Assembly: GCA_021821195.1 (NCBI GenBank)
Contig: JAKACT010000003.1
Coordinates: 1 to 64,000 of the forward strand
Direction of reading: 5' to 3'
Origin: Pseudomonadota bacterium
GTDB taxonomy: Bacteria > Pseudomonadota > Gammaproteobacteria > Xanthomonadales > Xanthomonadaceae
DNA length: 64,000 nucleotides
Part shown: piece after piece, positions 34,639-43,290 of the stretch
Position numbering within the stretch: position 1 is the first letter of the stretch
Layout of the letters: every line of letters starts with the position of its first letter
Position numbers and translations under genes: made by a program
The notes under the pieces: model-generated
What the model saw: the letters and a program-made list of their open reading frames with translations, nothing else
The model's database searches: none
What the model was told of the DNA's origin: nothing

Positions 34639-36018
34639 ATGAGCATTGCCGCCGCACAGTGGGACGAAGCACGCAGCCTACGGCTGGCGATGCGGCTGCG
34701 CGGCATGGACACCGAGCGCGTCCCCGCGATGGGCATGGTGCGCGAAGGCGTGTTGCGTCGCGCCGTCGGCCTGACCTTGGAAGCCACCGGCTGCGAAGCG
34801 CCGCTGGGCGCGCGCTGCAGCGTGGAGAGCAGCGGCGGCCGCTGGGTGGATGCCGAAGTGGTCGGCTTCGCCGGCGACCGCACCTTCCTGATGCCCACCT
34901 CCGACCTGTCCGGCCTGCTGCCCAACGCACGCGTCATCACCGGCTCCAGCCGTGGCGAGGTGGCGGTGGGCGAAGGCCTGCTGGGCCGCGTCATCGACAG
35001 CGACGGCGTGCCGCTGGATGGCCGCCCGCCGCTGCGCGCCGAGGATTTCGTCGGCCTGTCGGGCGTCCAGATCAACCCGCTGATGCGCGAGCCGATCACC
35101 CGCTCGCTGGACGTCGGCGTGCGTGCGATCAACGCCCTGCTGCCGATCGGCCGCGGCCAGCGCGTCGGCCTGTTCGCCGGCTCCGGCGTCGGCAAATCGA
35201 CGCTGCTGGGCATGATGACCCGCTACACCGCCGCCGACGTGATCGTGGTCGGCCTGATCGGCGAGCGCGGCCGCGAAGTGCGCGATTTCGTCGAAAGCAC
35301 CCTCGGCCCCGAAGGCCTGCGCCGCTCGGTGGTGGTGGCCGCCCCCGCCGACCGGCCGCCGCTGGCGCGCCTGCATGGCGCCCTGCGCGCCACCGCCATC
35401 GCCGAATGGTTCCGGGACCAGGGCTTGCATGTGCTCCTGCTCATGGACTCCCTGACCCGCTTCGCCCACGCCCAGCGCGAGATCGGCCTGTCGGTGGGCG
35501 AACCGCCGACCACCCGCGGCTACCCGCCGTCGGTGTTCGCGCGCCTGCCGGCGCTGGTGGAACGCGCCGGCAACGGCGCCGACGGCCGCGGCTCGATCAC
35601 CGCCTTCTACACCGTGCTGACCGAAGGCGACGACCAGCAGGAGCCGATCGCCGACGCCGCCCGCGCCATCCTCGACGGCCACATCGTGCTGACCCGCCGG
35701 ATCGCCGACGCCGGCCTGTACCCGGCCATCGACGTGGAAGTCTCGGTCAGCCGCGTGATGCAGGACATCACCGACCCGGCCTGGCGCGGCCGTATCCGCC
35801 GCCTCAAGCAGCTGATGGCCGCCTACAACGCCCAGCGCGACCTGATCGCCATCGGCGCCTACCAGCGCGGCAACGACCCGGTGGTCGATGACGCCCTTGC
35901 ATTGTGGCCGCAGATCCTCCAGTTCCTTGGCCAGGATGTCGCCGAATCGGCGGACGTCGAAGCCAGTCGCAATGCCCTCGCCCGTCTGCTCGACGGCGCT
36001 CCGGAGATCGCCCCATGA
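34639..36018 (+). CDS. fliI: FliI, flagellum-specific ATPase
   Basis: 459 residues. Beta-barrel N terminus, Walker [28 protein letters not shown], Walker [59 protein letters not shown]1-like hexameric ATPase that strips chaperones from substrates at the export gate. ATG 34639 has a GGGA about 8 bases upstream. Confidence 0.95.
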   Translation: MSIAAAQWDEARSLRLAMRLRGMDTERVPAMGMVREGVLRRAVGLTLEATGCEAPLGARCSVESSGGRWVDAEVVGFAGDRTFLMPTSDLSGLLPNARVITGSSRGEVAVGEGLLGRVIDSDGVPLDGRPPLRAEDFVGLSGVQINPLMREPITRSLDVGVRAINALLPIGRGQRVGLFAGSGVGKSTLLGMMTRYTAADVIVVGLIGERGREVRDFVESTLGPEGLRRSVVVAAPADRPPLARLHGALRATAIAEWFRDQGLHVLLLMDSLTRFAHAQREIGLSVGEPPTTRGYPPSVFARLPALVERAGNGADGRGSITAFYTVLTEGDDQQEPIADAARAILDGHIVLTRRIADAGLYPAIDVEVSVSRVMQDITDPAWRGRIRRLKQLMAAYNAQRDLIAIGAYQRGNDPVVDDALALWPQILQFLGQDVAESADVEASRNALARLLDGAPEIAP

Positions 36019-36461
36019 CCCGTTCGCAACGACTGAATCCCCTCCTCCGGGTCACCCAGCAGCGCCAGGACACGGTGGCGAAGATGCTGGCCGAGCGCGA
36101 CAAGACGCTGGCCGAACAGCAGCAGCGCCTGGACACGCTGAAGGAATACGCCGACTCCTACAGCGTCGCGCCTTCGGGCGGCACGCTGGCGCCGGCCATG
36201 CTGGCCAACCACGTCGCCTTCCGCGCCAAGCTCGACACCGCCCTGCAGCAGCAGGCGCAGGTAGTGGATACCTCCCGCCAGAACTGCGAAGTCGAGCGCG
36301 CCCGGCTGATGCTGGCGAGCCGCGACAACAAGGTGCTGGAGCAGCTGGCTGCCAGCTATCGCGCGGAGGAATCGCGCGTAGCCGACCGCCGCGAGCAGCG
36401 CGAACTGGACGACCTGGGCGCGCGCCGCGTCCGCGTGGCGCAGGAAGGCAACGAACCATGA
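36015..36461 (+). CDS. fliJ: FliJ, export chaperone-escort protein
   Basis: 148 residues, one long coiled coil ([60 protein letters not shown]). FliJ sits in the FliI hexamer centre and opens FlhA. ATGA overlap with fliI and again with fliK. Confidence 0.9.
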   Translation: MTRSQRLNPLLRVTQQRQDTVAKMLAERDKTLAEQQQRLDTLKEYADSYSVAPSGGTLAPAMLANHVAFRAKLDTALQQQAQVVDTSRQNCEVERARLMLASRDNKVLEQLAASYRAEESRVADRREQRELDDLGARRVRVAQEGNEP

Positions 36462-37627
36462 TGGGCGAAACCGCCAGCCTGCCGCTGCCGACCGCTGCGG
36501 CTGCGCCCGCCGCCACGGTACTGGCGGCAACGGCCACCACCGCCCCCGCTGCGGGCACCGCCGCGCAGGACGCGGCCGGCACCCCGGCCAGCAACCCCAG
36601 CCTGCTGTTCGACCTGCTGCTGGGCGAGCAGTCGGAAGCGGCCGCGATTTCGCTGGCTGGCGTACTGCCGGCCACCACCCGCACCGCTACCGGCGAACGG
36701 CCGGAAGAAACGCCTGCCGCCGACCCGCTGCTGAGCGTATTGGCGCAGATGCCGCAAACGCCGCAAGTGGCGGTGCTGCCGGTGGCTGCGCCCGTCCTGC
36801 CAACGCCCACGACGAACGCCGCTGCCGACGCCGCCTCGCGGCCGCTGGCCGTACTGGCGGCCAGCCAACCGGGCCTGGGCGTGGGCTTGGCTGGCGCCGA
36901 TATCGCCATGCCAGCGCACGCAACCACCACCTCTCCCACGACCGGCCTGCCGGCGGACACCGCGCCCGACACCGGCCTGCCGGCCGCGCACGCCGCGCGC
37001 TCCACCCTGTCGCAGCCGGGCTTCGTCCACCAGGCCGCGGGCGCCGATGCGTCGCTGCCGGGCTTCGTATTGCCCGCCGCGGAACAGGCCGCTACCCCGA
37101 TCGAGGCGCCTGCCACGGCATCCGCCACCGCCCCGATCAACGCACTGCAGTCGCTGGCCGGGGTACAACCCGCCAGCACGCCAGCCGCGCCGCTCGCGGC
37201 ACCGGTACTGACGCAGCCGGCCGACCCCGCCAATGGCTATGACGACGGCTTCAGCGGCCACGTGACTTGGCTGGCCGGGCAGCGCATCGGCCAGGCCGAG
37301 ATCCGGGTGGTCCCCGAGCACTTGGGCACCATCGACATCCGCCTGCAGATGGACGGCAGCAACGTGCGCGCGGAGTTCCACAGCACCCAGCCGGAAGTCC
37401 GGCAGGCGCTGGAAGCCAGCCTGCCGCGGCTACGTGAAATGCTCGGCCAGCACGGCCTGCAGCTCGCCCACGCGGGCGTCGGCCAGGGCCAGGGCGGCCA
37501 GCGCCAGTCCGGCGACGGCACCCCGCAGCCCGGCCACGCCGGTGGCCTGACCCTGCCGGACGAGGCGGGCTCGCCGCTGCCGCCGGATTTCCGTCGCGCC
37601 CGCAGCCTGCTCGACGTCTACGCCTGA
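36458..37627 (+). CDS. fliK: FliK, hook-length control protein
   Basis: 389 residues. About 270 residues of Ala/Pro/Thr-rich sequence act as the molecular ruler. The C-terminal switch domain has WLAGQRIGQAEIRVVPEHLG, TIDIRLQMDGSNVRAEFHST and LPRLREMLGQHGLQLAHAGV. FliK is exported during hook growth and switches FlhB specificity. ATG 36458 overlaps the fliJ stop; a second ATG follows directly. Confidence 0.9.
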   Translation: MMGETASLPLPTAAAAPAATVLAATATTAPAAGTAAQDAAGTPASNPSLLFDLLLGEQSEAAAISLAGVLPATTRTATGERPEETPAADPLLSVLAQMPQTPQVAVLPVAAPVLPTPTTNAAADAASRPLAVLAASQPGLGVGLAGADIAMPAHATTTSPTTGLPADTAPDTGLPAAHAARSTLSQPGFVHQAAGADASLPGFVLPAAEQAATPIEAPATASATAPINALQSLAGVQPASTPAAPLAAPVLTQPADPANGYDDGFSGHVTWLAGQRIGQAEIRVVPEHLGTIDIRLQMDGSNVRAEFHSTQPEVRQALEASLPRLREMLGQHGLQLAHAGVGQGQGGQRQSGDGTPQPGHAGGLTLPDEAGSPLPPDFRRARSLLDVYA

Positions 37628-37749
37628 TCGCGCCGTGGCGCGTGGCCTCGTGCCGCGCCCTAGCCCGCTCCTGCCTTCGGTTTGCTGCCCATCGTGCGCG
37701 GGGAGCGGGCGTCCGTGGCGGCGCGCCGACGCTATTGGCCATTGCAATG

Positions 37750-37766
37750 CCGGCACGCGATTTGCA
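37750..37766 (+). promoter_or_regulatory. Sigma-54 promoter of the fliL operon
   Basis: CCGGCACGCGATTTGCA, GG and GC 10 bp apart. A perfect 10-bp palindrome CATTGCAATG (37740-37749) sits directly upstream. Transcription should start near 37777, so the fliL ATG is 37793. The preceding gap (37628-37749) also has an inverted repeat, GCCCGCTCC/GGAGCGGGC, and no gene. Confidence 0.85.
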
Positions 37767-37792
37767 CCATGATGGGCGTAACCCGCTCAAGG

Positions 37793-38311
37793 ATGGATCG
37801 ACCCGTGCCAGCCGCACCCGCCAAATCCCCGCCCGGCAAGCCCGGCGCAGCGGCGCCCGAAGCGCCACCGCCGAAGAAGTCGAAGAAATTGCTGTTCATC
37901 ATCCTGAGCCTGGTAGCGGTCATCGCCGCCGGCGGCGGCGCGGCGTCCTGGTTCCTGAAGCCGTCTAGCCCCGCCAGCGCCAAGCCCACCGGCCCCGCCC
38001 AGTACATCGCGCTGGAGCCGGCCTTCGTGGTCAACCTGGCCGACGAAGGCGGCGCGCGCTACCTGCAGGCCGACGTGCAGCTTCAGACACGCGACGCGGA
38101 CACCGCCGCGGCGGTGGCGCTGCATACGCCGATCATCCGCAACAAGCTGTTGCTGCTGTTCGGCCAGCAGACCTCGCAACAGCTGACCGGCCGCAACGGC
38201 AAGGAACAGCTGCAGGCGCAGGCGCTGGCGGAGGTCAAGAAGACCCTCAAGGCGCAGCATGCGGCCAACCAGGTCGACGCGCTGCTATTCACCAGCATCG
38301 TGATCCAGTAG
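37793..38311 (+). CDS. fliL: FliL, stator-associated membrane protein
   Basis: 172 residues. A Pro/Lys-rich cytoplasmic N terminus, one transmembrane helix (~33-54, LLFIILSLVAVIAAGGGAAS), then a periplasmic domain (YIALEPAFVVNLADEGGARY, LQADVQLQTRD, IIRNKLLLLFGQQTSQQL). Earlier in-frame ATGs at 37769 and 37772 lie before the predicted transcription start, so 37793 is used. It supports stator engagement. First gene of a long operon to fliA. Confidence 0.9.
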   Translation: MDRPVPAAPAKSPPGKPGAAAPEAPPPKKSKKLLFIILSLVAVIAAGGGAASWFLKPSSPASAKPTGPAQYIALEPAFVVNLADEGGARYLQADVQLQTRDADTAAAVALHTPIIRNKLLLLFGQQTSQQLTGRNGKEQLQAQALAEVKKTLKAQHAANQVDALLFTSIVIQ

Positions 38312-38324
38312 GCAGGCCAGCCCG

Positions 38325-39320
38325 ATGACCACCGACCTGCTCAGCCAGGACGAGATCGACGCCCTCCTCCACGGGGTGGATTCGGGCGCGGTCGACGTCG
38401 AGCCGCCGCCCGCCCCGGGCGAGGCGCGGACCTACGATTTCGCCACCCAGGAGCGGATCATCCGCGGTCGCCTGCCGACCCTGGAGATGATCAACGAACG
38501 CTTCGCGCGGACCTGGCGGATCGGGCTGTTCAACCTGCTGCGCCGCTCCGCCGACCTGTCGGTGCGCGGCATCGACATGATCCGCTTCGGCGAATACATG
38601 CATTCGCTGCAGGTGCCCACCAACATCAACCTGGTGAAGATGAAGCCGCTGCGCGGCACCGGCATCGTGATGTTCGAGCCGCGGCTGGTGTTCACCGTGG
38701 TCGACAATTTCTTCGGCGGCAACGGCAAGTACCACACCCGCATCGAGGGCCGCGAGTTCACCCCCACTGAGATGCGGGTGATCCAACTGCTGCTCAAGCA
38801 GACCTTTTCCGACTTCACCGAGGCGTGGGCGCCGGTGATGAACGTGGAGTTCGAATACATGAACTCCGAGGTCAATCCGCATTTCGCCAACATCATCAGC
38901 CCGCGCGAATACATCGTGGTCTGCCGCTTCCACGTCGAACTGGAGGGCGGTGGCGGCGAACTGCACCTGGCCCTGCCGTGGTCGATGCTGGAGCCGATCC
39001 GCGAGCAGCTCGACGCCGGCGTGCAGAGCGACCGCGTCGAGAAGGACGAGAACTGGACCAGCGCGCTGCACGCGCAGCTGCAGGACGTGGCGGTGGACGT
39101 GAAGAGCACCCTCGCCACCCGCCAGATAAGCCTGCGCGAACTCAGCAAGCTCAAGGTCGGCGACGTGATCCCGATCGACTTGAAGCCCGAGATCCCCGTG
39201 CACGTCGAACACCTGCCGCTGTTCACCGGCGAATTCGGCGTCCACAACGGCAAGAACGCGGTGAAGATCACCGAAGTGCACGCCACCCGCTCCCCACAGA
39301 ATCCGGTACCGACGCTATGA
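38325..39320 (+). CDS. fliM: FliM, switch protein
   Basis: 331 residues. N-terminal CheY-P-binding motif LSQDEIDALL at ~5-14, a central GFEP-like region (GTGIVMFEPRLVFTVVDNFF, GGNG), and the C-terminal SPOA domain. It receives phospho-CheY and flips rotor direction. It overlaps fliN by ATGA. Confidence 0.95.
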   Translation: MTTDLLSQDEIDALLHGVDSGAVDVEPPPAPGEARTYDFATQERIIRGRLPTLEMINERFARTWRIGLFNLLRRSADLSVRGIDMIRFGEYMHSLQVPTNINLVKMKPLRGTGIVMFEPRLVFTVVDNFFGGNGKYHTRIEGREFTPTEMRVIQLLLKQTFSDFTEAWAPVMNVEFEYMNSEVNPHFANIISPREYIVVCRFHVELEGGGGELHLALPWSMLEPIREQLDAGVQSDRVEKDENWTSALHAQLQDVAVDVKSTLATRQISLRELSKLKVGDVIPIDLKPEIPVHVEHLPLFTGEFGVHNGKNAVKITEVHATRSPQNPVPTL

Positions 39321-39673
39321 CATCCACCGACGAAGCCGCCCAGCTTGCCGCCTTCGAGGCCCTGACCGCCGGTACCGCCGCCGACCCGAACGCCGGCAGC
39401 GGCCCGAAGAACGACCTCAACCTCGACGTCATCCTCGACGTGCCGGTGACCCTGTCGCTGGTGGTCGGGCATGCACGCATCCCGATCCGCAACCTGCTGC
39501 AGCTCAACCAGGGTTCGGTGGTGGAGTTGGAACGCGCCGCCGGCGAGCCGCTGGACGTGTACGTCAACGACACCCTGATCGCACAGGGCGAAGTGGTGGT
39601 GGTCAACGACCGCTTCGGCGTGCGCCTGACCGACGTGGTCAGCCCCAGCGAGCGCATCAAGCGCCTGCGCTGA
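39317..39673 (+). CDS. fliN: FliN, C-ring protein
   Basis: 118 residues. SPOA domain: LDVILDVPVTLSLVVGHARI, PIRNLLQLNQGSVVELERAA, GEPLDVYVNDTLIAQGEVVV. It forms the bottom of the C ring and docks FliH/FliI. Start overlaps the fliM stop. Confidence 0.95.
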   Translation: MTSTDEAAQLAAFEALTAGTAADPNAGSGPKNDLNLDVILDVPVTLSLVVGHARIPIRNLLQLNQGSVVELERAAGEPLDVYVNDTLIAQGEVVVVNDRFGVRLTDVVSPSERIKRLR

Positions 39674-39677
39674 GCCG

Positions 39678-40265
39678 ATGGACAACACCACGCCTCCCGG
39701 CAGCACACCCCCGCAGGACGCCAGCGCCCCGGCCAAGGCTGCCCCCGCAAACGCGCAGCCGCAGCCGCCAGTCACGGCCGCTGCGGCCGATGCGCAGGCG
39801 GCACCCGCCACGACTGTCGTCGCAGCGCCGACCAGCGCCCCGCCGGCGACCGCCGCCAGAACCATCGTCGGCATGCCGGTGCGACCGGCCAAGGCCAGCG
39901 CGACCGTGCAGCAACCGATGCATGCCTCCCCGCCCAGCGCGGCCGGCAGCATCGGCGGCACCCTGTTCGCATTGGCGCTGGTGCTGGGCCTGATCTTCGG
40001 GCTGGCCTGGCTGGCGCGGCGGATGCCGGGGATGGCCGGCTTGCGCGGCAATTCCGGCCTGCGGGTGGTGCGCTCGCTGCCGCTGGGCGCGCGCGAGCGG
40101 CTGGTGGTGGTGGAAGTCGGCGGCACCCAGCTGCTGCTCGGCACCGGCGCCGCCGGCACCCGCCTGCTGCACACGCTGGAAACCCCGCTGCACGACGACG
40201 CGCCGGCACAACCAACCCCCTTCGCGCAACTGCTGGCGCAACGCCTCGGGAAAAAGCCGGCATGA
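39678..40265 (+). CDS. fliO: FliO, export gate assembly protein
   Basis: 195 residues. A long Ala/Pro-rich N terminus, one transmembrane helix at ~93-113 (GTLFALALVLGLIFGLAWLA) and the conserved FliO tail (LRVVRSLPLGARERLVVVEV, GTQLLLGTGA). It stabilises the FliP ring. Overlaps fliP by 4 bp. Confidence 0.88.
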   Translation: MDNTTPPGSTPPQDASAPAKAAPANAQPQPPVTAAAADAQAAPATTVVAAPTSAPPATAARTIVGMPVRPAKASATVQQPMHASPPSAAGSIGGTLFALALVLGLIFGLAWLARRMPGMAGLRGNSGLRVVRSLPLGARERLVVVEVGGTQLLLGTGAAGTRLLHTLETPLHDDAPAQPTPFAQLLAQRLGKKPA

Positions 40266-41059
40266 CCCTGTCCCTGCCCCGCCCGCGCACGCTGCTGGTC
40301 CTGTGCGCGCTGGTCTTCTGCCTGTTCGCGGGTGATGCGTTCGCGCAGGTGGCCCAGGCGGCGCCGGCGGCGGCACCCGCTTCGCCGTCGCTGCCGGCGG
40401 TGAACGTCGGCCAGATCGGCAACCAGCCGGTCAGCATGCCGATGCAGGTGTTGCTGCTGATGACCAGCATCACCCTGCTGCCGGCGCTGCTGCTGGGGGT
40501 GACCGCGTTCACCCGCATCATCATCGTGCTCAGCCTGCTGCGGCAGGCGCTGGGCACCGGCCAGGCACCGTCCAACCAAGTGCTGCTGGCGCTGGCGTTG
40601 TTCCTCACCGCGATGGTGATGCAACCGGTGTTCGACCAGTCGTGGAGCGCGGGCATCGCGCCCTACCTCGACAAGCAGATGGATTTCCGCACCGCCTGGG
40701 AGGCGGCATCCGGGCCGTTCCGCGCCTTCATGCTGGCGCAGGTGCGCGAAAACGACCTGATGACGTTCGCCAACATGTCCAACACGGGCCCCTACGCCAC
40801 CCCGCAGGACGTGCCGTTCGGGGTGCTGGCCGCCTCCTTCCTCACCAGCGAACTGAAGACCGCGTTCGAGATCGCGTTCCTGATCTACATCCCGTTCGTG
40901 ATCATCGACCTGGTGGTGGCCAGCGTGCTGATGTCGATGGGCATGATGATGCTGTCGCCAATGCTGATCTCGGCGCCGTTCAAGATCCTGCTGTTCGTGC
41001 TGGTGGACGGCTGGGTGCTGGTGGTCGGCGCGCTGGCCGGCAGTTTCAACACGATCTGA
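40262..41059 (+). CDS. fliP: FliP, export gate core protein
   Basis: 265 residues. Cleavable signal peptide ending at GDAFA, then VLLLMTSITLLPALLLGVTA, FTRIIIVLSLLRQALGTGQA, and a C-terminal VASVLMSMGMMMLSPMLISA. Five copies form the core of the export channel with FliQ and FliR. Confidence 0.95.
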   Translation: MTLSLPRPRTLLVLCALVFCLFAGDAFAQVAQAAPAAAPASPSLPAVNVGQIGNQPVSMPMQVLLLMTSITLLPALLLGVTAFTRIIIVLSLLRQALGTGQAPSNQVLLALALFLTAMVMQPVFDQSWSAGIAPYLDKQMDFRTAWEAASGPFRAFMLAQVRENDLMTFANMSNTGPYATPQDVPFGVLAASFLTSELKTAFEIAFLIYIPFVIIDLVVASVLMSMGMMMLSPMLISAPFKILLFVLVDGWVLVVGALAGSFNTI

Positions 41060-41072
41060 CCGGGACCCGCCA

Positions 41073-41342
41073 ATGAATCCGGAAACCGCCCTCACCCAGC
41101 TGTCCCAAGGCCTGTACATGGCCCTGCTGCTGGCCATGCCGCTGCTGCTGGCGGTGCTGGCCACCGGCGTGGTGGTGGGCATCCTGCAGGCCGCCACCTC
41201 GATCAACGAGCCCACGGTGGCGTTCGTGGCCAAGGTCATCGCGCTGGTGGCGGTGGTGGCGCTGATGGGCAACTTCCTGCTTGGGCGGCTGGTGTCGTTC
41301 ACCACCGAGCTGTACCAGCAGATCCCGCACCTGATCGGCTGA
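41073..41342 (+). CDS. fliQ: FliQ, export gate protein
   Basis: 89 residues with two transmembrane helices (ALLLAMPLLLAVLATGVVVG and VALVAVVALMGNFLLGRLV) and between them the family motif ILQAATSINEPTVAFVAKVI. Four copies wrap the FliP-FliR core. Confidence 0.94.
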   Translation: MNPETALTQLSQGLYMALLLAMPLLLAVLATGVVVGILQAATSINEPTVAFVAKVIALVAVVALMGNFLLGRLVSFTTELYQQIPHLIG

Positions 41343-41352
41343 CCCCGGCGGC

Positions 41353-42141
41353 ATGGACGACGTCACCTTCATCAGCGCGCAGGGCGTGAACCTGTTCGCG
41401 ATGCTGGGCACGGTGCTCTGGCACGCGATCCGGATCGGCGCGGCGCTGCAGGTGTTGCCCTTCATCGGTGGCCGCGGCATGCCGGCGCGGGCGCGGCTGA
41501 TCATCACGCTGGCGGTGTCGGCGGCGCTGTCCGGGATGCTGCCGGTGCCCCCGCCAGCGGCGGTGGATGCGCTGACCGCGCTGAACGTGCTGCGCGAATT
41601 CGCCATCGGCATTTCCATCGGGCTGGTGCTGCGGCTGGCCTTCGAAGTCGGCATCCTGACCGGCCAGTTCATCTCGCAGGACATGGCGCTGTCGTTCGCG
41701 ACCATGGCCGACCCGGCCAACCAGAGCCAAATGTCGGTGCTTTCGCTGTGGTTCTACCTCTGCTTCGGCCTGGTCTTCTTCACCCTCGATGCCCATCTGG
41801 CATTGTTCAAGCTGCTGGCTGACAGCTACCGAGCACAGCCCATTGGCGCCCCATTCGCAGATTTTTCAGCATTTTTGTTCGTGGTTCCCGGATTTTTCCC
41901 CACCGTGCTGCGCACTGCGGTATTGCTGTCGCTGCCGGTCACGGTGGCGATGCTGGCGGTCAACATCGTGGTGGGCGTGCTGTCCCGCGCCGCGCCGCAG
42001 TTCAATCCCATCCAGATCGGCATGCCGCTGGCGCTGATGGTCGGCTTGACCCTGTTGGTGGTGCTGGTACGCGAATTGCTTCCTCCCGTTGAGGCGTTGT
42101 TCGGGCAGGCATTCGAGGTCGCCCGCGCCATCACGGGTTGA
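41353..42141 (+). CDS. fliR: FliR, export gate protein
   Basis: 262 residues with about six transmembrane helices: RIGAALQVLPFIGGRGMPAR, EFAIGISIGLVLRLAFEVG, GQFISQDMALSFATMADPAN and QIGMPLALMVGLTLLVVLV. One copy completes the FliP5-FliQ4-FliR1 gate. A short stretch at 41840-41900 has lower GC than the rest of the gene. Confidence 0.94.
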   Translation: MDDVTFISAQGVNLFAMLGTVLWHAIRIGAALQVLPFIGGRGMPARARLIITLAVSAALSGMLPVPPPAAVDALTALNVLREFAIGISIGLVLRLAFEVGILTGQFISQDMALSFATMADPANQSQMSVLSLWFYLCFGLVFFTLDAHLALFKLLADSYRAQPIGAPFADFSAFLFVVPGFFPTVLRTAVLLSLPVTVAMLAVNIVVGVLSRAAPQFNPIQIGMPLALMVGLTLLVVLVRELLPPVEALFGQAFEVARAITG

Positions 42142-42147
42142 GTTTGA

Positions 42148-43290
42148 ATGAGTGAGTCGGCGGACCGCGAGGACCGGACAGAAGCCCCTAGTCCCAAACG
42201 CCTGCGCGAAGCCCGCGAGCGCGGCGACGTGCCGCGTTCGCGCGAACTGGCCAACGTGGCGGTGCTGGGTGCCACCGCGGTTGCGATCCTGGCCAGCAGC
42301 GGCTACATGGCGCGCACCGCGCTGGGCTGGATGCAGGGCGCGCTGACCTTCGACCCAGCCCTGGTTGGCCACCCCGACCGCCTGGCCAAGCACGCCGCCC
42401 TGCTGGCGGCAGGCGCCACCCTGCCGGTGCTGCCGCTGCTGGCGGTGGCGCTGCTGGCCTGCTTCATCGCGCCGCTGGCGATGGGCGGCATCGTGTTCAG
42501 CAACCAGGCGCTGCAGCCCAATTTCGACCGTCTCAGCCCGATGGCCTGGCTGCGTCGCACCTACGGCCAGGAAGGCGCGGCCGAGCTGGTCCGGCAGATC
42601 CTGCGGATCCTGATCATCGGCGCCATCGGCGCGTGGGCGGTGCACCGCGCGCTGCGCTTCATCCCGCAACTGCAGAAGATGCCGCTGGAAGCGGCGGTAT
42701 CCGAAGGCATGGGCTTCATGCTGCACGTGCTGGTCGCGGTGGTCGGCGCGATGGGCCTGCTGGCCGCCGCCGACGTGCCCTACCAGCACTGGAACTGGCG
42801 GCAGAAGCTGAAGATGACCAAGCAGGAGCTGCGCGACGAGCACAAGGAAAACGAGGGCAACCCGGAGGTCAAGGGCAAGGTCCGCCAGCTGGCCCGGCAG
42901 ATGTCACAGCGGCGGATGATGGAAGCGGTGCCCGAGGCCGACGTGATCGTCACCAACCCCACCCACTACGCGGTGGCGCTGAAGTACGAGGCCGGCAAGA
43001 TGCGGGCGCCCAAGGTAGTGGCGATGGGGGTGGACGAAATCGCGCTGAAGATCCGCGAGATCGGCAACGCCCACCGGGTAGCGACGGTCGCGGCGCCGCC
43101 ATTGGCACGCGCCTTGTATCGGAACGCCAAGCTCGACCAGGAAATCCCCGTGCAGCTCTACGCCGCCGTCGCCCAGGTGCTCTCCTACGTGTTCCAGCTG
43201 CGCCGCTGGCACCCTTCGCACGGCCCGATGCCCCAGCTGGCCACGGTTGCCGTGGATCCGTCGCTGGATGACGGGAAATCGCCGCGATGA
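42148..43290 (+). CDS. flhB: FlhB, substrate-specificity switch
   Basis: 380 residues. Starts with charged DREDRTEAPSPKRLREARER, four membrane helices, and the cytoplasmic self-cleaving NPTH motif at 270-273 (VTNPTHYAVALKY). Cleavage there lets export switch from hook to filament proteins after FliK signals. Overlaps flhA by ATGA. Confidence 0.95.
   Translation: MSESADREDRTEAPSPKRLREARERGDVPRSRELANVAVLGATAVAILASSGYMARTALGWMQGALTFDPALVGHPDRLAKHAALLAAGATLPVLPLLAVALLACFIAPLAMGGIVFSNQALQPNFDRLSPMAWLRRTYGQEGAAELVRQILRILIIGAIGAWAVHRALRFIPQLQKMPLEAAVSEGMGFMLHVLVAVVGAMGLLAAADVPYQHWNWRQKLKMTKQELRDEHKENEGNPEVKGKVRQLARQMSQRRMMEAVPEADVIVTNPTHYAVALKYEAGKMRAPKVVAMGVDEIALKIREIGNAHRVATVAAPPLARALYRNAKLDQEIPVQLYAAVAQVLSYVFQLRRWHPSHGPMPQLATVAVDPSLDDGKSPR

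Noticed and set aside
37769-37774. Upstream ATGs 37769 and 37772 as fliL start
   Set aside because: They lie upstream of the start predicted from the sigma-54 promoter (near 37777), so they would not be transcribed from it.
38432-41305. 957-codon open frame on the minus strand over fliM-fliP
   Set aside because: Antisense to strongly conserved fliMNOP; typical of open frames arising in high-GC DNA.
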